Source of the DNA: Rhipicephalus microplus
Taxonomy: Eukaryota > Arthropoda > Arachnida > Ixodida > Ixodidae
DNA length: 64,000 nucleotides
NCBI RefSeq assembly: GCF_043290135.1
Contig: NC_134701.1
Coordinates: 63,929,502-63,993,501, forward strand
Direction of reading: 5' to 3'
Shown here piece by piece: positions 1-12,410 of this stretch (positions are counted from its first letter, which is position 1; every line of letters starts with the position of its first letter). The translations under genes and the position numbers were made by a program. Below the pieces are notes generated by a model, which was not told where the DNA came from, searched no databases, and saw only the letters and a list, made by a program, of their open reading frames with translations.

Positions 1-1229
<1,229 letters not shown>

Positions 1230-1338
1230 CGAGCTAGTGCTGAGACCGATTGTGATATAGCGGTGATTCTTCTTTATAGCTGCTATGAAGTTCCAAGTTC
1301 CGGGTTACGTTTTGACTTCATAATCACAGCTTCATTAG

Positions 1339-1593
1339 CTATCGTCTCTGGTGTAGATTTTCCTTTCGGTATTGCCGCCTTGCATCCGCTTCAAGTTGTC
1401 TCAACAGCGCGTCAACTTGGCGTTTTTCCCGCTTAGCCTTTGCTTCCTTAGCCCTAGTCTGTGGTGTAGAACTTCGTTGTCGCCGTCGCCGCTTTGCATC
1501 CACTTCCTTCTCTTTTGTCTCCGCGGTAGCTTCCCGTCGACGGCGACGCTGATACTTAGCACGTCGCGCTTTCCTGCGTTCGTTTTCTTCCAT
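1339..1593 (-). CDS. Basic tandem-repeat protein fragment, 84 aa
   Basis: An ATG-started open frame of 84 codons made almost entirely of Lys, Arg, Glu and Ala. It holds an imperfect repeat with the core A-K-R-R-R-R-Q at residues 33-39, 53-59 and, weakly, 71-77; a related A-K-Y-Q-R-R-R starts at residue 12, so the unit is 18-21 residues. This recalls the charged helical repeats (about 23 residues) of STPR-type DNA-binding domains of arthropods, but the unit length and consensus do not match exactly, so this is inference. It lies between two long TA microsatellites. It may be a piece of a repeated gene family or of a transposon. No promoter or splice site was resolved, and the C-terminal part loses the repeat. 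Confidence 0.4.
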   Translation of the reverse strand: MEENERRKARRAKYQRRRRREATAETKEKEVDAKRRRRQRSSTPQTRAKEAKAKREKRQVDALLRQLEADARRQYRKENLHQRR

Positions 1594-1634
1594 ATGAGAG
1601 AAGAGAATGTGTCGTATAGGACGTGGTTATATAC

Positions 1635-1663
1635 AACGTTTCTAGACTAGGTCTAGAAACGTT
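1635..1663. repeat. Perfect 13-bp inverted repeat, 3-bp loop
   Basis: AACGTTTCTAGAC at 1635-1647 is exactly the reverse complement of 1651-1663, separated by TAG. Weaker complementarity (TATA-rich) extends outward on both sides. It abuts the TA microsatellite that begins near 1673. Confidence 0.9.
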
Positions 1664-1666
1664 TGT

Positions 1667-1672
<6 letters not shown>

Positions 1673-1744
<72 letters not shown>
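1673..1744. repeat. (TA)n microsatellite, ~72 bp
   Basis: Pure TA repeat, seen directly. Confidence 0.96.
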
Positions 1745-1745
<1 letters not shown>

Positions 1746-1778
1746 CGCTGACAGCAGCACCATCACATCTACAATTAA

Positions 1779-1880
1779 CCACAGCGCCCTCTGTTGCTTA
1801 TAAGTTGAAGGTTACATGCAAAACGGTTACCAACAGCGCCCTCTGTTGCTGATAAGTAAAGGTTACATGGAAAATGATTC
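1779..1880 (+). repeat. Two-copy tandem repeat, 52-bp period
   Basis: ACAGCGCCCTCTGTTGCT recurs at 1781 and 1833, followed in both copies by ATAAG and GGTTACATG. Two units of about 52 and 50 bp. Confidence 0.85.
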
Positions 1881-2141
1881 AGAAATGTCAAACAGATGAA
1901 GACGTGTTACGGACAGACAGGAGACGCCGGATATCGTGAGGTATTAAAGAGCTTCGCCCCTAAAAGAAAGAAAGCACATTTGAGAACATATACAACCAAG
2001 CATAGACTTTGCCTCTCGCACACATTTTGCCTGACATTCCCAAATGAGTGCGAAGTTCTGTAAAAGCACCAAATAATTTGTTTTCTCGCCACATGCAAGC
2101 TTCGCCAGCAGCATGGCAGCCTTTCAATGAATGGATACATT

Positions 2142-2303
2142 CTGATTGATATGTGGAGTTTAACGTTCCAAAACCACCATATGATTATGAGAGACGCCAT
2201 AGTGGAGGGCTCCGGAAATTTAGACCACCTGGGGTAATTTAACGTGCACCCAAATGTGAGCACATGGGCCTACAGCATTTTCGCCACAATCAAAAATGCA
2301 GCC
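2142..2303 (-). mobile_element. Ruka-like tRNA-derived SINE, 5'-truncated
   Basis: Minus-strand copy of the SINE found complete at 10501. It has the tail repeat (TTGATTGAT on plus), the conserved body (GAGACGCCATAGTGGAGGG) and the GGGCCTACAGCATTTTCGCC region, but stops before the tRNA-related head with its A and B boxes. It lies directly against the 3' end of the non-LTR relic at 2311. Confidence 0.85.
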
Positions 2304-2997
2304 ATAATGAATGCTTTTTATGAGCGTCCCCTTTATAACAAGGTGGTGACATGTGTAGCAGATGGCTCACAAGAAGAAAAAAGAAAAGAAGATTTTTTTA
2401 TTGTTGACCCAATGCCCTATCTACTTTAATTAAATTGATGCTCATTTAAAAAATAACTTTATGATTCCTCTCTTTGCCTCTTTGTGGAGAATGACCTCAT
2501 TTCCCCACTATTTTTGTAATTTATGTCTACTCTTCGGCCCCCCATACTCTAACCATCTCTTACTTGCTTCTATCGCGGATGTGTTCAGATTCCCATGTTT
2601 GTCCCTAAAACCCAAAGCCTCATGTAGGCTTAAACCCACACGTACACCTGGGTGGATATTGCCGCATTCAATCAGAACATGTTCTATCGTTTCCTTAACT
2701 CCGCCACAGCATGTGCATACATTGTTCTTTTTCTTCACTGAATCTCACTTTATGACTATGCGTTCTAAGGCAACCCAACCTCGCTTAGAACAGTAAAACG
2801 CTTCCCCTTGAATTATTTTAAAACTTCTACCATTTTACATCGTTCTTGCCTTTTTGGTAGCTACTGAGAACCGGCTTTTTTTCCGTCACTATCATTCAAT
2901 AATTCCTCTCCGCCTGTCTGACTTTTCGCTTAATGCTCCTTATTGCCATATCGCCCACATTGGCAGTCGTATATTTGCTGGTGAGCCTCCCAGTTCT

Positions 2998-3103
2998 TGT
3001 TGTATTTAGAACATAAGGGAACGATGCATCCAATGCCTTAACGTCATCCCCTTTATTTCATGATCGCACGCACTCATCCTCATCTAGTTTCCTATATACA
3101 ACA
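2998..3103 (-). repeat. 3' LTR of gypsy element 2998-7469
   Basis: 106 bp, TG...CA ends, paired with 7364-7469. Confidence 0.92.
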
Positions 3104-3151
3104 TTTCCCTGGCTGCTATAAAAAAGTTATCGCTTGCGTAGCATATAGTCT

Positions 3152-5590
3152 CTAAGCTTCCGTGGAGTTTTTTGCACTCGTCGGCTCTTCCGCGATGGCT
3201 GGCCGGGCATTTTGTTCTGCATTAAAGACGGTTCCGACTGCAGTGAAGATGCCTCGGACTGCAATGAAGGTGGTTCGTTGGTTTGGGCTGCTGTCTCTTG
3301 CCCTGGCGCAGTTGGACAGTCGCGTATTATTCGCTCGCAAGTGTGCTACCTTGAAAAGGCTCGTCTGATGAGTGCAGATTCCAATTTAGAATTGCAGGCC
3401 GACTGCTTGTCAGCTTCCCCGCGGCTTCTGGGTGTACTGCTTGAAATTTGGAAGAGTTCTATACGCGAACATCTTCCAAAAGAAATGCCCTCGTTGCTCA
3501 GTGATTTTCTCCGGTTCCGAAAAGTGCGAGGATATTTTCCCGTGAACAGACGGCTTTCTCACACGGAGGTAGTCGCCGACGGCAAAGTTTCTGGTCCGGG
3601 CTACACAACGGTGGTCAGTGTAAAGTTTGGAAGAAGCTTGTTTTCGTTAGAGACGCCGACGCAGCGGTTTCATCGACTCTGTTGGATTTCCGTGAGAGGA
3701 AGAATCCGGTAATCCCACATTGCTTAAGTGAGTTCGTGGCAGTTGTACGTGCAGGAGAACGGCGGGTGCAGCAGCCGTTGTGGCGTGAGGTGTGCAGCGG
3801 TATAGACGCCCAAATAGTCCGTCACGGTGGCATGGATATCACACCGCTCGTACACAACCATCTGGAAAACAGACTTGAGGACTCTGTTGAACCTTTCTAC
3901 AAGGCCGTTTGCTTGCGGGTGGTAAATAGAAAAAGCAATTGCGTATGCCATGTTCCTGAATGAACTCCTCAAATTCAGCTAAGCTGAACTGTGGTGCGTG
4001 ATCCGACACTATTTCATTCGGGTAGCCATAACGAGCAAACACTTGTAACAGAAATTTCTTGACCATCGCTTTAGAAACTTGTCTCGAAAAAAAATTCTGG
4101 CCATTTGCTGTGATAATCAGTAAGCGCAAGCGCATAATGGCAATTGATGGGAGCTTGCTCAAAAGGGCCAATAATATCAATAACAATTTTCTCGCAAGGC
4201 TTGTCAGGGAAAGTTACTGCCTGCATACAGGCTGCAGTAGGCCATGCAGATTTGTCACATGACTGGCAAAAAAGACAAGTTTTAACCATTTTTTTCTACA
4301 TGGTCATTCATCATTCATTCGAGGCCACCAGTACAACTCTCGCAGTCCAATTTTCGTATGAGTGATCCCCGGACGCCATTCATGTGCAACTTCCATCAAG
4401 CGACGAATAAGGCTACTGGAACTACTATGCTTTCACCACGGTAAAGCAAGTCGTGCATAATGAATAGCTCTGCACGCACATAGAAATATGGCATTAGCTA
4501 CGCTTCCAAAGATTTTTTTTTCAAGCTAAGATGACAAAACGAGGTCCATGACTTTTGAGATTATCTTGTCAATGCACTCACTGTTTGTGATTCTGCCAGG
4601 GTTAACATTGTAGAAAACAGGCAAAGAAACTGATCGTCAGTGACCAAACCGGTTTTTCAGGGTGAAGGCAGTCGAGAGAGTGCATCAGTCACCACATTAT
4701 CACTTCCTTTGCGGTACTCTACAGTGTAGTTATAGCACAGCATTCACGCTGACCAAAGTTAAATGCGCAATGGCCGATGTACAACACCTTTAGTAGACAA
4801 CAAGGTAACAAGGGCACTAGTTCAGTTCGCAGAACGAAAAGAGGACCTCAAAGTTACATGGGCCAATGTTCACAAGAACGCTTGCTTAGGCTTTGCGTTC
4901 ACCTGCAGAATATTTCCGTTCTTGTGGGTTCAAGTTCCTGGAGGCAAAGGCAACCGTCTGTGGAATTTCCTTGCTGTCTTGCTGTAGCACAGTGCCTAGA
5001 CCATATCCAGAGGCATCGGTCGCGTGGATGACGGGAAGGTTCGGGTCAAAGAAATGTAAAACCTTGCAAGTTGTCGGCAGCGATTTTAAACGGGCGAAAC
5101 TCTATTCGGCAGCTGACGTCCAAGCAACTCGTTCGTTGCCTCGAAGCAATGCCCGTAGATGTTCCACAACATCCGAAAAATGGAGAACGAACTTGGCGTA
5201 AAATTTCGAAAGGCTAATCAGGGAACGAAGTTCATATATGTTTGAAGGCGCCGGAGCATCTTTCATTGCTTGGATAGATGACGCGAACGGAAAGAGTCCT
5301 TTGCAACGTGTGTCAGGAACGCCAGTTTCATGACGTAGAAAATGCACTTCTGATTTAGTGTCAGGCCTGCTTTAGAAAGTCGTTGCGTTGCGAAGGTTTG
5401 CAAGATGATCTTCTCGAAAACGTGCGTAGACGATAATGTCGTCTATGTAAAAAAGTACACCTTTGCACCCTGTCAGTATTAGATGCATCATTTTCTAAAA
5501 CGCCGACGGCGCTGAAGCCAAGCCGAAGCATACTCTTTTGAAGCGAAAAAGCCCGTCGTGCGTAATGAAAGTAGTCAGGTCACAACTTTC
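3152..5590 (-). pseudogene. Gypsy pol relic: RT end, RNase H, integrase
   Basis: Decayed downstream half of the polyprotein on minus. 5347-5102 keeps the RT connection region (A-P-A-P-S-N-I-Y-E-L-R-S ... R-A-L-L-R-G-N-E-R). 4289-3839 keeps the start of the integrase core (V-I-D-I-I-G-P-F, first Asp near 4175; T-D-Y-H-S-K-W; second Asp in I-V-S-D-H). 3910-3880 has the H-P-Q-A-N-G-L-V-E-R-F motif with the third acidic residue. The basic C-terminal tail runs to about 3160. Several frameshifts and stops separate these blocks, so no integrase could be made. Confidence 0.85.
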
Positions 5591-7103
5591 AGGATCTTTC
5601 AAGTTGATGGTAAGCAGACGCTAAATCCAGCTGCGAGAATCGCTTAGCGTCAGCTAAGCTGTGCAAAAGCTCGTCTCTCTGTAGTATCGGAAATCTATCA
5701 ACAATTATAGATTTATTAGGTTCTCGCAGATCAACCCACATTCGTATTGACCCATTGTTTTTCCGCACAATCACTATAGGAGAAACCCACTGAGAGGCAC
5801 CAATGCGCTTGATCATGTCTTGAGCTTCAAGTTTCTGCAGCTCAGCCGACACCTGCTCACGTAGGGTAAACGGCAGCCGTCGTAATTTGTTGGCAATGGG
5901 TGTAATGAACTCACGAACTTTAACTTTGTGTTTGAATCCTTTGGCAAATCCGAGCTGTTTGTCAAAGAGGTGTTCATACTCTGAACGTAACTCAGCTGGC
6001 AATGTAAGAGTGCTGGAGGTCAATGCAAGGTACTGAAGTGATTTACCTTCAATATTCATCTGTAGTGCCGCAATGGCGTCTAATTCCAATACTGTGGTGC
6101 CTACACATACAGCATACAGAAGAATACAAACCGTTTTCTCTTGAAATGCACTTGAAGCGGCAAAGCATGCTCCAACTCTTATCTTTAACTTGGAGTAGTC
6201 GAAAAGCTGCACTAAGCTCGGTCTTAAAAGGCGATTGCTTGCAAAAACCTGATAATACAGTTTTTCAGCCAAAATAGTGACAGGAGATCCCGTATCAACT
6301 AGAAACAAGGTAGTGTGAACTTCAACTGCGATGGACACGTAAATGCCATGCTTGTATCCCTTCACAACACAAACTGTCTTGCCGCTAAATTGTGAGCTAG
6401 TGTCGTCATCGTCATCAACTTGTCGAACTTCCCCAGCGTATTCAGAAGACATGCACATGACGTCTAAGCGCCTAATCTTCTTGCAGCGACGACATCTACG
6501 GCGACGAGCCTTACATGCAAGAGTATTTGCAATGTGATCAGCCGCCCCACAACGATAACAAGCTCGAAAGTTTGCGGTTCCCTGTACAGGGTATCCCTTC
6601 GCTTTGCACTCAGCCCAACGTATACATTTATTTCTTCGTTCTGGAGACAGAGAAAAGCTTTTCGCCTTTTTAACGTGGTGAACTGAAGCGTCGTTGCGAA
6701 ATTCTTTAGCTTGGCTAACGGCTTGTTCGTACTGTTTAGTGATTGTGAAATCTCGTGAAAGCGCCAATGAGGAGCCTTCAAAAAGTAAACGCTCACGTGA
6801 CTGATGATTTGTAGTCTTCGAGAAGGGCTGGTCACATAACATGTCATCAGCGAGACTTGTGAAATTGCAGTCAGCGATGAGAATTCGCAATGTGACGTTT
6901 TTTTCCACTGTCTCACCCGCATGCTGAGCATGGCGACTGAAGTGTTGTCGAGCCACGATGACATTGGCTAAACGCTCGAATTGGTCCAAAAGCACGGCAA
7001 ATGTAGAGTCATACGCATCGTTTGTCGAGCAGACGTCACCTGTACCCGAAGAGCTGGGAAGAGTAGCGGTAACACAGCCATACTGCAAGTCCGCGGGCTT
7101 CAA
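5589..7103 (-). pseudogene. Gypsy gag-protease-RT ORF, truncated, 504 aa
   Basis: The longest open frame of this element. Residues about 180-200 hold a C-x2-C-x4-H zinc knuckle that lacks its normal spacing to the last Cys, followed by a Lys/Arg-rich stretch with two further Cys pairs. At about residue 265 comes the aspartic protease motif L-V-D-T-G-S. From about residue 400 come the RT N-terminal blocks (I-V-I-V-R-K-N-N-G-S-I-R-M and V-D-L-R-E-P-N-K), then F-S-Q-L-D-L-A-S-A-Y-H-Q, where the frame breaks before the catalytic Y-x-D-D. gag, protease and pol are in one frame here, unlike the other gypsy elements of this window. The 5' LTR is at 7364-7469. Confidence 0.85.
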
Positions 7104-7363
7104 TGTGAAGAAAATTCACTACCCCTTCAATCTAAGATACGTGAGCAGGATCACTTTCCGGCGTTCGGCTGAAACATCTGACGCTCCAGAAGCCACCATG
7201 TACGTCTGAAAGGCCTGCTTTCACTGGCCCCATGGGACAGCCGCATGACCAGTCGAATGCAGGAAAGGAGGTGGTGGTTGTATACCCGGAACGCTCATTG
7301 TGATGATGAGCAGAAATCAGCAGGAACGTTGTTCTTGCACGGGTTGAAATCTCGTCGGCAATA

Positions 7364-7469
7364 TGTTGTATTTAGAACATACAGGAACGCTGCATCCGAT
7401 GCCTTAACATCAACCTCTTAATTCCATGATTCCACTCACTAATCCTCATCTTCTTTCTTATATACAACA
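7364..7469 (-). repeat. 5' LTR of gypsy element 2998-7469
   Basis: 106 bp, TG...CA ends, followed outward by GTTCT, the duplicated target site. Confidence 0.92.
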
Positions 7470-8639
7470 GTTCTTTTTCTCTACTTTGTGTCCACGCTCT
7501 TCGTTTACAAATACCTGAAGACTTTCCCTGTCCATCTACTCGCGCTCATTTTCTTAAGCCTCTGTTCAAATCTCGTTTTGCTTTGAGCTTCCCTTACTTC
7601 GAAGCCTGTCCATCCTATATCCCTCTTTACAGCCTCATTCATCGTCTCCCTGTGAGTGACCAATGCGAGGTGTCCCACACTCCCTTGATTTACATCGAAT
7701 CCTGATTGCACCTTTGACTTCATACACACCACTCACTTCCCAAATTTATGCCCTGGAACCATTACTCCTTTTCACAGACCTCGAAGCTCTTCGTACCCAT
7801 TGTTTTCCCATAATGCTCTGCGCTTCATTTTTGCAGCATATTTCTCTTTGCCTTTGCTGCCCATGTTTTTTTCTATACTTCCATATATCTATATCCCTAA
7901 TTTACCCATCTTCCAAGGTACTCGTACTTGCTTACCTTTGGTGTTTCTTGGCCCTGTACTGAGACCACCTGATCCTTGTGCTCATTCAATACCATCAATC
8001 CACATTTTGTTGCAATTAATCCTAGTCCTAGAGCATCGCCTTCCATTCCGCATATATTGGCCAGCCGCTCTATATAGTCTCGACTGTCCACAAATAGGAA
8101 AATATCGTCTGAACAAAATAGACATGGAAGCTTCTGCTCAACCATCGCGCCAATTTGTTTGTGCGACAGTATAAACCCAATATTGCTACCTTCTAGCAGT
8201 CATTTCTATCCTCAGCATATACAGAATCAATAACAGCCGGGTCAAAAGACATCCCTGTCTCAGGTACTTGTTAATTTCAGCGCTTTCATTGCTACTTCTT
8301 TCTTCCCATTCTACGTAAACCATATTTTCTCGGTATATTTCTCTCAGACGCTGTATACAGTCGTCACCTATGCCCACTTCCTTCAATATGTGCTACAAAG
8401 CTTCAGGTTAGCGTTGCCATGCGCCCCAGTGATGTCCAAATGAGCTATGCATGAGGGCCTGTTTTCTATTTACGAAAGAGCGCCATAGTGCGGAAAAAAG
8501 AGAGGCGATGCCTACCTCTGGAAACACGCTCTTTTCGTGCGATTGGGACGGCCGCAGTGAAACCCGCTGCGCGCGCGCCATCTCTGAGGCCATCGGCGGC
8601 GCCACCTCTTAGCCCGCGTTCCACACACTAGCCAGCATA

Positions 8640-9350
8640 CCCGCTTCTAGACACTATACGTAAATAGAGCAGTATTAGATTTTTGCCCAGGTGTCCGACA
8701 GAAAGGCAACGAAAATGGCATTAGGTGTGGCATAAGTAGTCATGAAACTCAAAACTCTGTCTGATGCTAATAAGCCTTCAAGCATAGTTAGCAGGGTTTT
8801 AGTTTTCTCGTCGTCTTGATGCTCGGACCTCTGCAACCTTTAAAGCAAGGTGGAGGATGCTGGAAAAGACGACTAAATTGGCTAATGTTCAACGTTAACG
8901 TTCAGTAACGTAGTAAGTAATGTGCAACGTTAACGCGAGATGATTAACGAGCTAGTTTCTCAGAAATTCCGACGTCAGCAACTTTGGTTGCCAGCGAAAA
9001 ATGACCATCGTGTCAGTGACCGAGAAATCGAGAAGGACGCAAATAGAATAAATGTTATAAATTTTTGAAACCAAGTGATCGTTCAACCCATGTATAGGGC
9101 ATTTGCGTGGCAAGCAGGTGTTCTATCACAAAGCGACTCTTCTGCTCTGATTTAAAGTGAAGAGAACTTCCTCCGGTTGCAAATGCAGTGAGCATAACTT
9201 TCATAATTCACAAACAGACACGTCCTGAATACAAGCTGCACAAAACAACATGTATTAAACCAAATATATTGCTGAGAATCCACCGATAATGATGCCCTGG
9301 AAATTATAGGGGATATTGTTCGAAGTAATTGCTATGCAAATGTGAAGAAA
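8640..9350. other. No feature recognised
   Basis: Mixed-composition sequence without a long open frame, LTR, tRNA-like head or clear splice-bounded exon. Confidence 0.5.
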
Positions 9351-9354
9351 GAAA

Positions 9355-9450
9355 AGTGGACGAAAAGATAACTTTCCACCGGCAGAATCCAAACCTGCGA
9401 CCTTGGAATAACGCATCTGATGGTCTACCAATGTGCTATGGTGGCGGTCA
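9355..9450 (-). mobile_element. tRNA-derived SINE head
   Basis: On the minus strand the sequence carries an A-box-like GCACATTGGTAGACC and, about 35 bases on, a B-box-like GGTTTGGATTC. Spacing and order fit a tRNA-related SINE promoter; stem pairing is poor, so it is not called a tRNA gene. Confidence 0.5.
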
Positions 9451-9795
9451 TCTTCCCGTCTACTTTATTATGTATATGTGCGTTCGAACGTGAGAGTACA
9501 GTTAATTTATATGCTACCTTTAGGTAACAAAGTTGCGCCAATGTACGCCATCTTGGGTTCAAACGTCTTGCGGAAAAACCACTTACCACTCGCACAGAAG
9601 CAGCGCTCATGCGTCGGTTTACCAACATTGCTCTATTCATTTCCTTGCTTTCTTTCCATATTTTATTAAGGTAGGAACAAAACATGATTGCTCCGGTCCC
9701 ACCTGCAAGCGTAGATTTATGGTTACATTCTTGGTATGTAATAATGAAACAAAGTACGTGTAATGACTGACACGTACAAGGATGACTATAAATTT

Positions 9796-10089
9796 TCAAT
9801 TCAGTGAGATATATATCTGTCTTGGCCACACGTTAGCTTCGTCTTTTCTTCCGCCACTTTTCCCATAAACAGTTACGAAATTATTTTTGCACTTTTCATC
9901 GCCATCGAGCCCGTTAGGAATGAAGTTTTTTGTCGCTTTGGGCTCATTCGTTAACGTTGAGAGAAGGTCAGCTATAGTTTTAAAGTTTTCAACTGAGTGG
10001 AGCTTGTGAGAGTGGAGGAGGATTGTGATCGAGAGTGGCCGTGCGACGTCCGTGTTAGGCACGGCTCTCGTATTACGCTCGTATTGCAA
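9796..10089 (-). CDS. Hypothetical ORF, 97 aa
   Basis: An open frame without recognised domain or signal peptide; mixed polar composition with a Lys-rich middle. There is no transposon similarity that I can see and no clear splice context. It may be chance or part of an exon; included because nothing else explains this stretch. Confidence 0.15.
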   Translation of the reverse strand: MQYERNTRAVPNTDVARPLSITILLHSHKLHSVENFKTIADLLSTLTNEPKATKNFIPNGLDGDEKCKNNFVTVYGKSGGRKDEANVWPRQIYISLN

Positions 10090-10500
10090 TCACAGCTCAT
10101 GACAGCAAATTTGAATCGTTGTTTAACAGCCTTGTCGCATCTAGCATTCATTTCGCTTAAAGTTTGAAAGCTGCATTAAGATCACGTGCTATAGCTGCAA
10201 TACGTTTGTTTACGTAAAGAGAAATATGTTTACGTAAAGAGAAATGACGGGTGCACGCTTGCACAGAAGGAAGAGACCTTGCCACGAGGCTATCGTTTCA
10301 GGGAGCAGAGTGACGAAAGCTACAAAAAAAAACGAGAATATTGCGCGTTTTTACGCGTATTTAGGTTTTCTGGCTCATATACTCAGCAAACAAGCTATTT
10401 TTATGTGGGTATGTATAGTCAGCTCTCATGAGCATTTTCGATTGAGACCAAGTGAACATTTCTGAACAATACCTCTCTCACAGATTGCCCGATAAAACCT

Positions 10501-10747
10501 GCCCCGCCGCGGTGGTCTAGTGGCTAAGGTACTCGGCTGCTGACCCACAGGTCGCGGGTTCAAATCCCGGCTGCGGCGGCTGCATTTCCGATGGAGGCGG
10601 AAATGTCGTAGGCCCGTGTGCTCAGATTTGGGTGCACGTTAAATAACCCCAGGTGGTCAAAATTTCCGGAGCCCTCCACTACGGCGTCTCTCATAATCAT
10701 ACGGTGGTTTTGGGACGTTAAACCCCACAAATCAATCAATCAATCAA
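10501..10747 (+). mobile_element. Complete Ruka-like SINE with 15-bp TSD
   Basis: The tRNA-related head holds an A box (GTGGTCTAGTGGCTAAGG) and a B box (GGTTCAAATCC). The body is GC-rich, then conserved, and ends in (AATC)n. The flanks carry a perfect 15-bp target duplication, TGCCCGATAAAACCT, at 10486-10500 and 10748-10762. That duplication implies L1/RTE-type target-primed insertion by a partner non-LTR element (established for SINEs). It resembles the Ruka SINE described from Rhipicephalus; the family name is from memory. Confidence 0.93.
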
Positions 10748-10849
10748 TGCCCGATAAAACCTCAGATCTATTGCTATCGAAAGCCACAGTTGCAGTGTAA
10801 TGTGAACCAAAGTTGCGAGAACGTCACAGCTTTCGCTGTGACGCTGCTT

Positions 10850-11455
10850 TGCTTTCTGCGCAGGCCTGGTGTTTTTTGCCTGTTTCGCGATGGGTTATGA
10901 TCTGGAAAATGAGCATTTGGGTACAATTTGGAAGTAGACTAAAATATGTTTAAACATTTTTTGTGTCCAACCATTCGGGTGGGGTATCCTTCGAAGAAAC
11001 CACCAAGAGACTCATAGCCTCAAAATTTGATGGCAGCACCAGCTTAAAGGGCCACTCGCCAGGTTTACAATTTGAAGCTGACAAGTGCAATGCGTAGATG
11101 GGGCGTTCACGATCACATGTGCCGAAATTTGCAATGCTATATATGCGCCGCAGAAAGTGGTCAAATTTTGAGATGAACGCAGCTCCTCCGTTCTCTCGCG
11201 GGCGCGCACCCAGAAAATGACGGCATGATGTGCACGTATGAATGGCACTACGTACTCGGCAGTGCAGTGACGTTAGTCCTCTACGTGGTCCTCCACGTAG
11301 ACGACTGTGCTTTGACGTTGCTAACAGTGGTAGATGACATGGTGAAAATTATTTAACATGACGTGTGTAGTTTATGTAATTTGTTGCTTCACGAGATTAA
11401 TAAAACTTAAGGTAAAGAATGAGACGCAATAAGAGAATGTGCGCGTCTTTTTTTC
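10850..11455 (+). repeat. ~600-bp dispersed repeat, copy 1
   Basis: Collinear with 18690-19290 over about 600 bp with frequent point differences. Shared landmarks include GATGGGTTATGATCTGGAAA, GCGTAGATGGGGCGTTCA, GCAGTGCAGTGACGTT and AATGAGACGCAATAAG. No convincing ORF or terminal repeats were found, so it is an unclassified interspersed repeat. An AATAAAACTT motif lies near its right end. Confidence 0.85.
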
Positions 11456-12405
11456 ACACTTCTCGCAACATATAGAGCTTAACATAAAAATAATTTCCAT
11501 AAGCATGCAGTCACAAAAATTTACAGTAAAAAATTACTCGCTCACCATAGAAAACAAAACATAAATGTAATTACGAATGTAGAAAAACATGCTACGTATG
11601 CCCCTAATTCTTCATTTTAAGCGGAGTTGTCGTTGACTTGTGAAACACGCTTCGACCCGACGAGGACAACGCCATCTACGCATAAAAGAGATTAACAATT
11701 AACGATGTCTTCTATGGTCATGCGGACCATCGCAATGATGCGTTTACGACTACTAGTTCATTCAATAACGCGATGAAAGGCCGTTGCTCCTAACAGTCAC
11801 TCTATGTGTCCTTTACTCTATTTTACTGCGATTAGATTAATTTTATTTAGACTCCTCACAAGCATACGCATAAGAAGGGTGGGGGGCGGAATTTCATGAA
11901 ATATTCAAGTACACAATCTGCTCAAACTACCACCAATATTCCCTTCACATAGGAAAGCGCATAGGCTGTGCCACTCCCCCTCCCCCCCCCCCCCCGGAAG
12001 AAATTCTGGCTACGCCCTCGTCATAGCGAAAAAGCTGTCAAAGCGTCCAATAACATTGCCTGTACGTAGTATAGTGCAACACAGAATGCCCTTGCTACCA
12101 GACTTCTCGCGACCGACAGGCAACAAGGCTATAGTATCAAAGAAGCGGCTAGGATATAGAGATAGGTATTTACTGGCGCGGCGAGCATATAAACAGCTGA
12201 TGTCAACCGAGCTTGAACTGCCCGGAATCTACGGACCTTCGTCTTAGTCGGCATCGTCTGCATACTGTTGGCTCCTCCACAGTGCAAATGAACCACCTAC
12301 GACCACGTGATGACGTTCCACCAATAGCATTGTTGAAATCATCAAAGGCCGAGTGAGCGGCGTCCGGGAAACAGTGGTGCAACTTTGCTTCCTAAAGGTA
12401 TATAG
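11456..12405. other. No gene recognised; C-run at 11976-11995
   Basis: AT-rich stretch without a convincing ORF, then a nearly pure run of about 19 C. A 63-codon open frame at 12056-12247 is not recognisable. Confidence 0.5.
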
Positions 12406-12410
12406 CATAT

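Larger units (their letters stand above)
2998..7469 (-). mobile_element. Complete Ty3/gypsy element, 4.5 kb, old
   Basis: Bounded by two 106-bp direct repeats (2998-3103 and 7364-7469), each starting TGTTGTAT and ending ATACAACA, and flanked by a perfect 5-bp target duplication GTTCT (2993-2997 and 7470-7474). By eye about 16 of 106 LTR positions differ (~15%), so this is an old insertion. The internal region encodes gag, protease, reverse transcriptase, RNase H and integrase remnants on the minus strand. The integrase and RT sequence resembles the gypsy lineage often annotated as K02A2.6-like in arthropods (inference). A purine-rich tract adjoins the 3' LTR (CCAGGGAAA on minus, ending at 3104). 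Confidence 0.93.
2311..8400 (-). mobile_element. Non-LTR retrotransposon relic, split by a gypsy insertion
   Basis: Read on the minus strand, the piece at 8386-7475 carries reverse transcriptase remnants. A block at about 8356-8250 ends in the R-Q-G-C motif before the palm. The catalytic Y/F-A-D-D box is degraded to C-S-D-D near 8112. The downstream thumb region follows at 7732-7505. The remainder resumes at 2997-2311 with a C-terminal Cys-rich motif (C-T-C-C ... H-V-L-I-E-C, about 2715-2660) and a 3' UTR whose end (TTATAAAGGGGACGCTC on minus, near 2330) matches copies ending at 33415 and 36510. The two halves are separated by the gypsy element at 2998-7469. A paralogous copy at 34690-35656 runs uninterrupted through the junction, which confirms the two halves were once joined. 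Many stops and frameshifts; clearly dead. Confidence 0.85.

Noticed and set aside
2508..2738. Small zinc-finger protein gene (76 aa)
   Set aside because: The Cys/His motif is the C-terminal motif of the non-LTR relic, collinear with a second copy.
5589..7103. 504-aa ORF as host gene
   Set aside because: Holds gag knuckle, D-T-G protease and RT motifs and lies between matching LTRs.
10501..10575. tRNA gene
   Set aside because: It is the head of a SINE with body, tail and target duplication; the stems are not fully paired.
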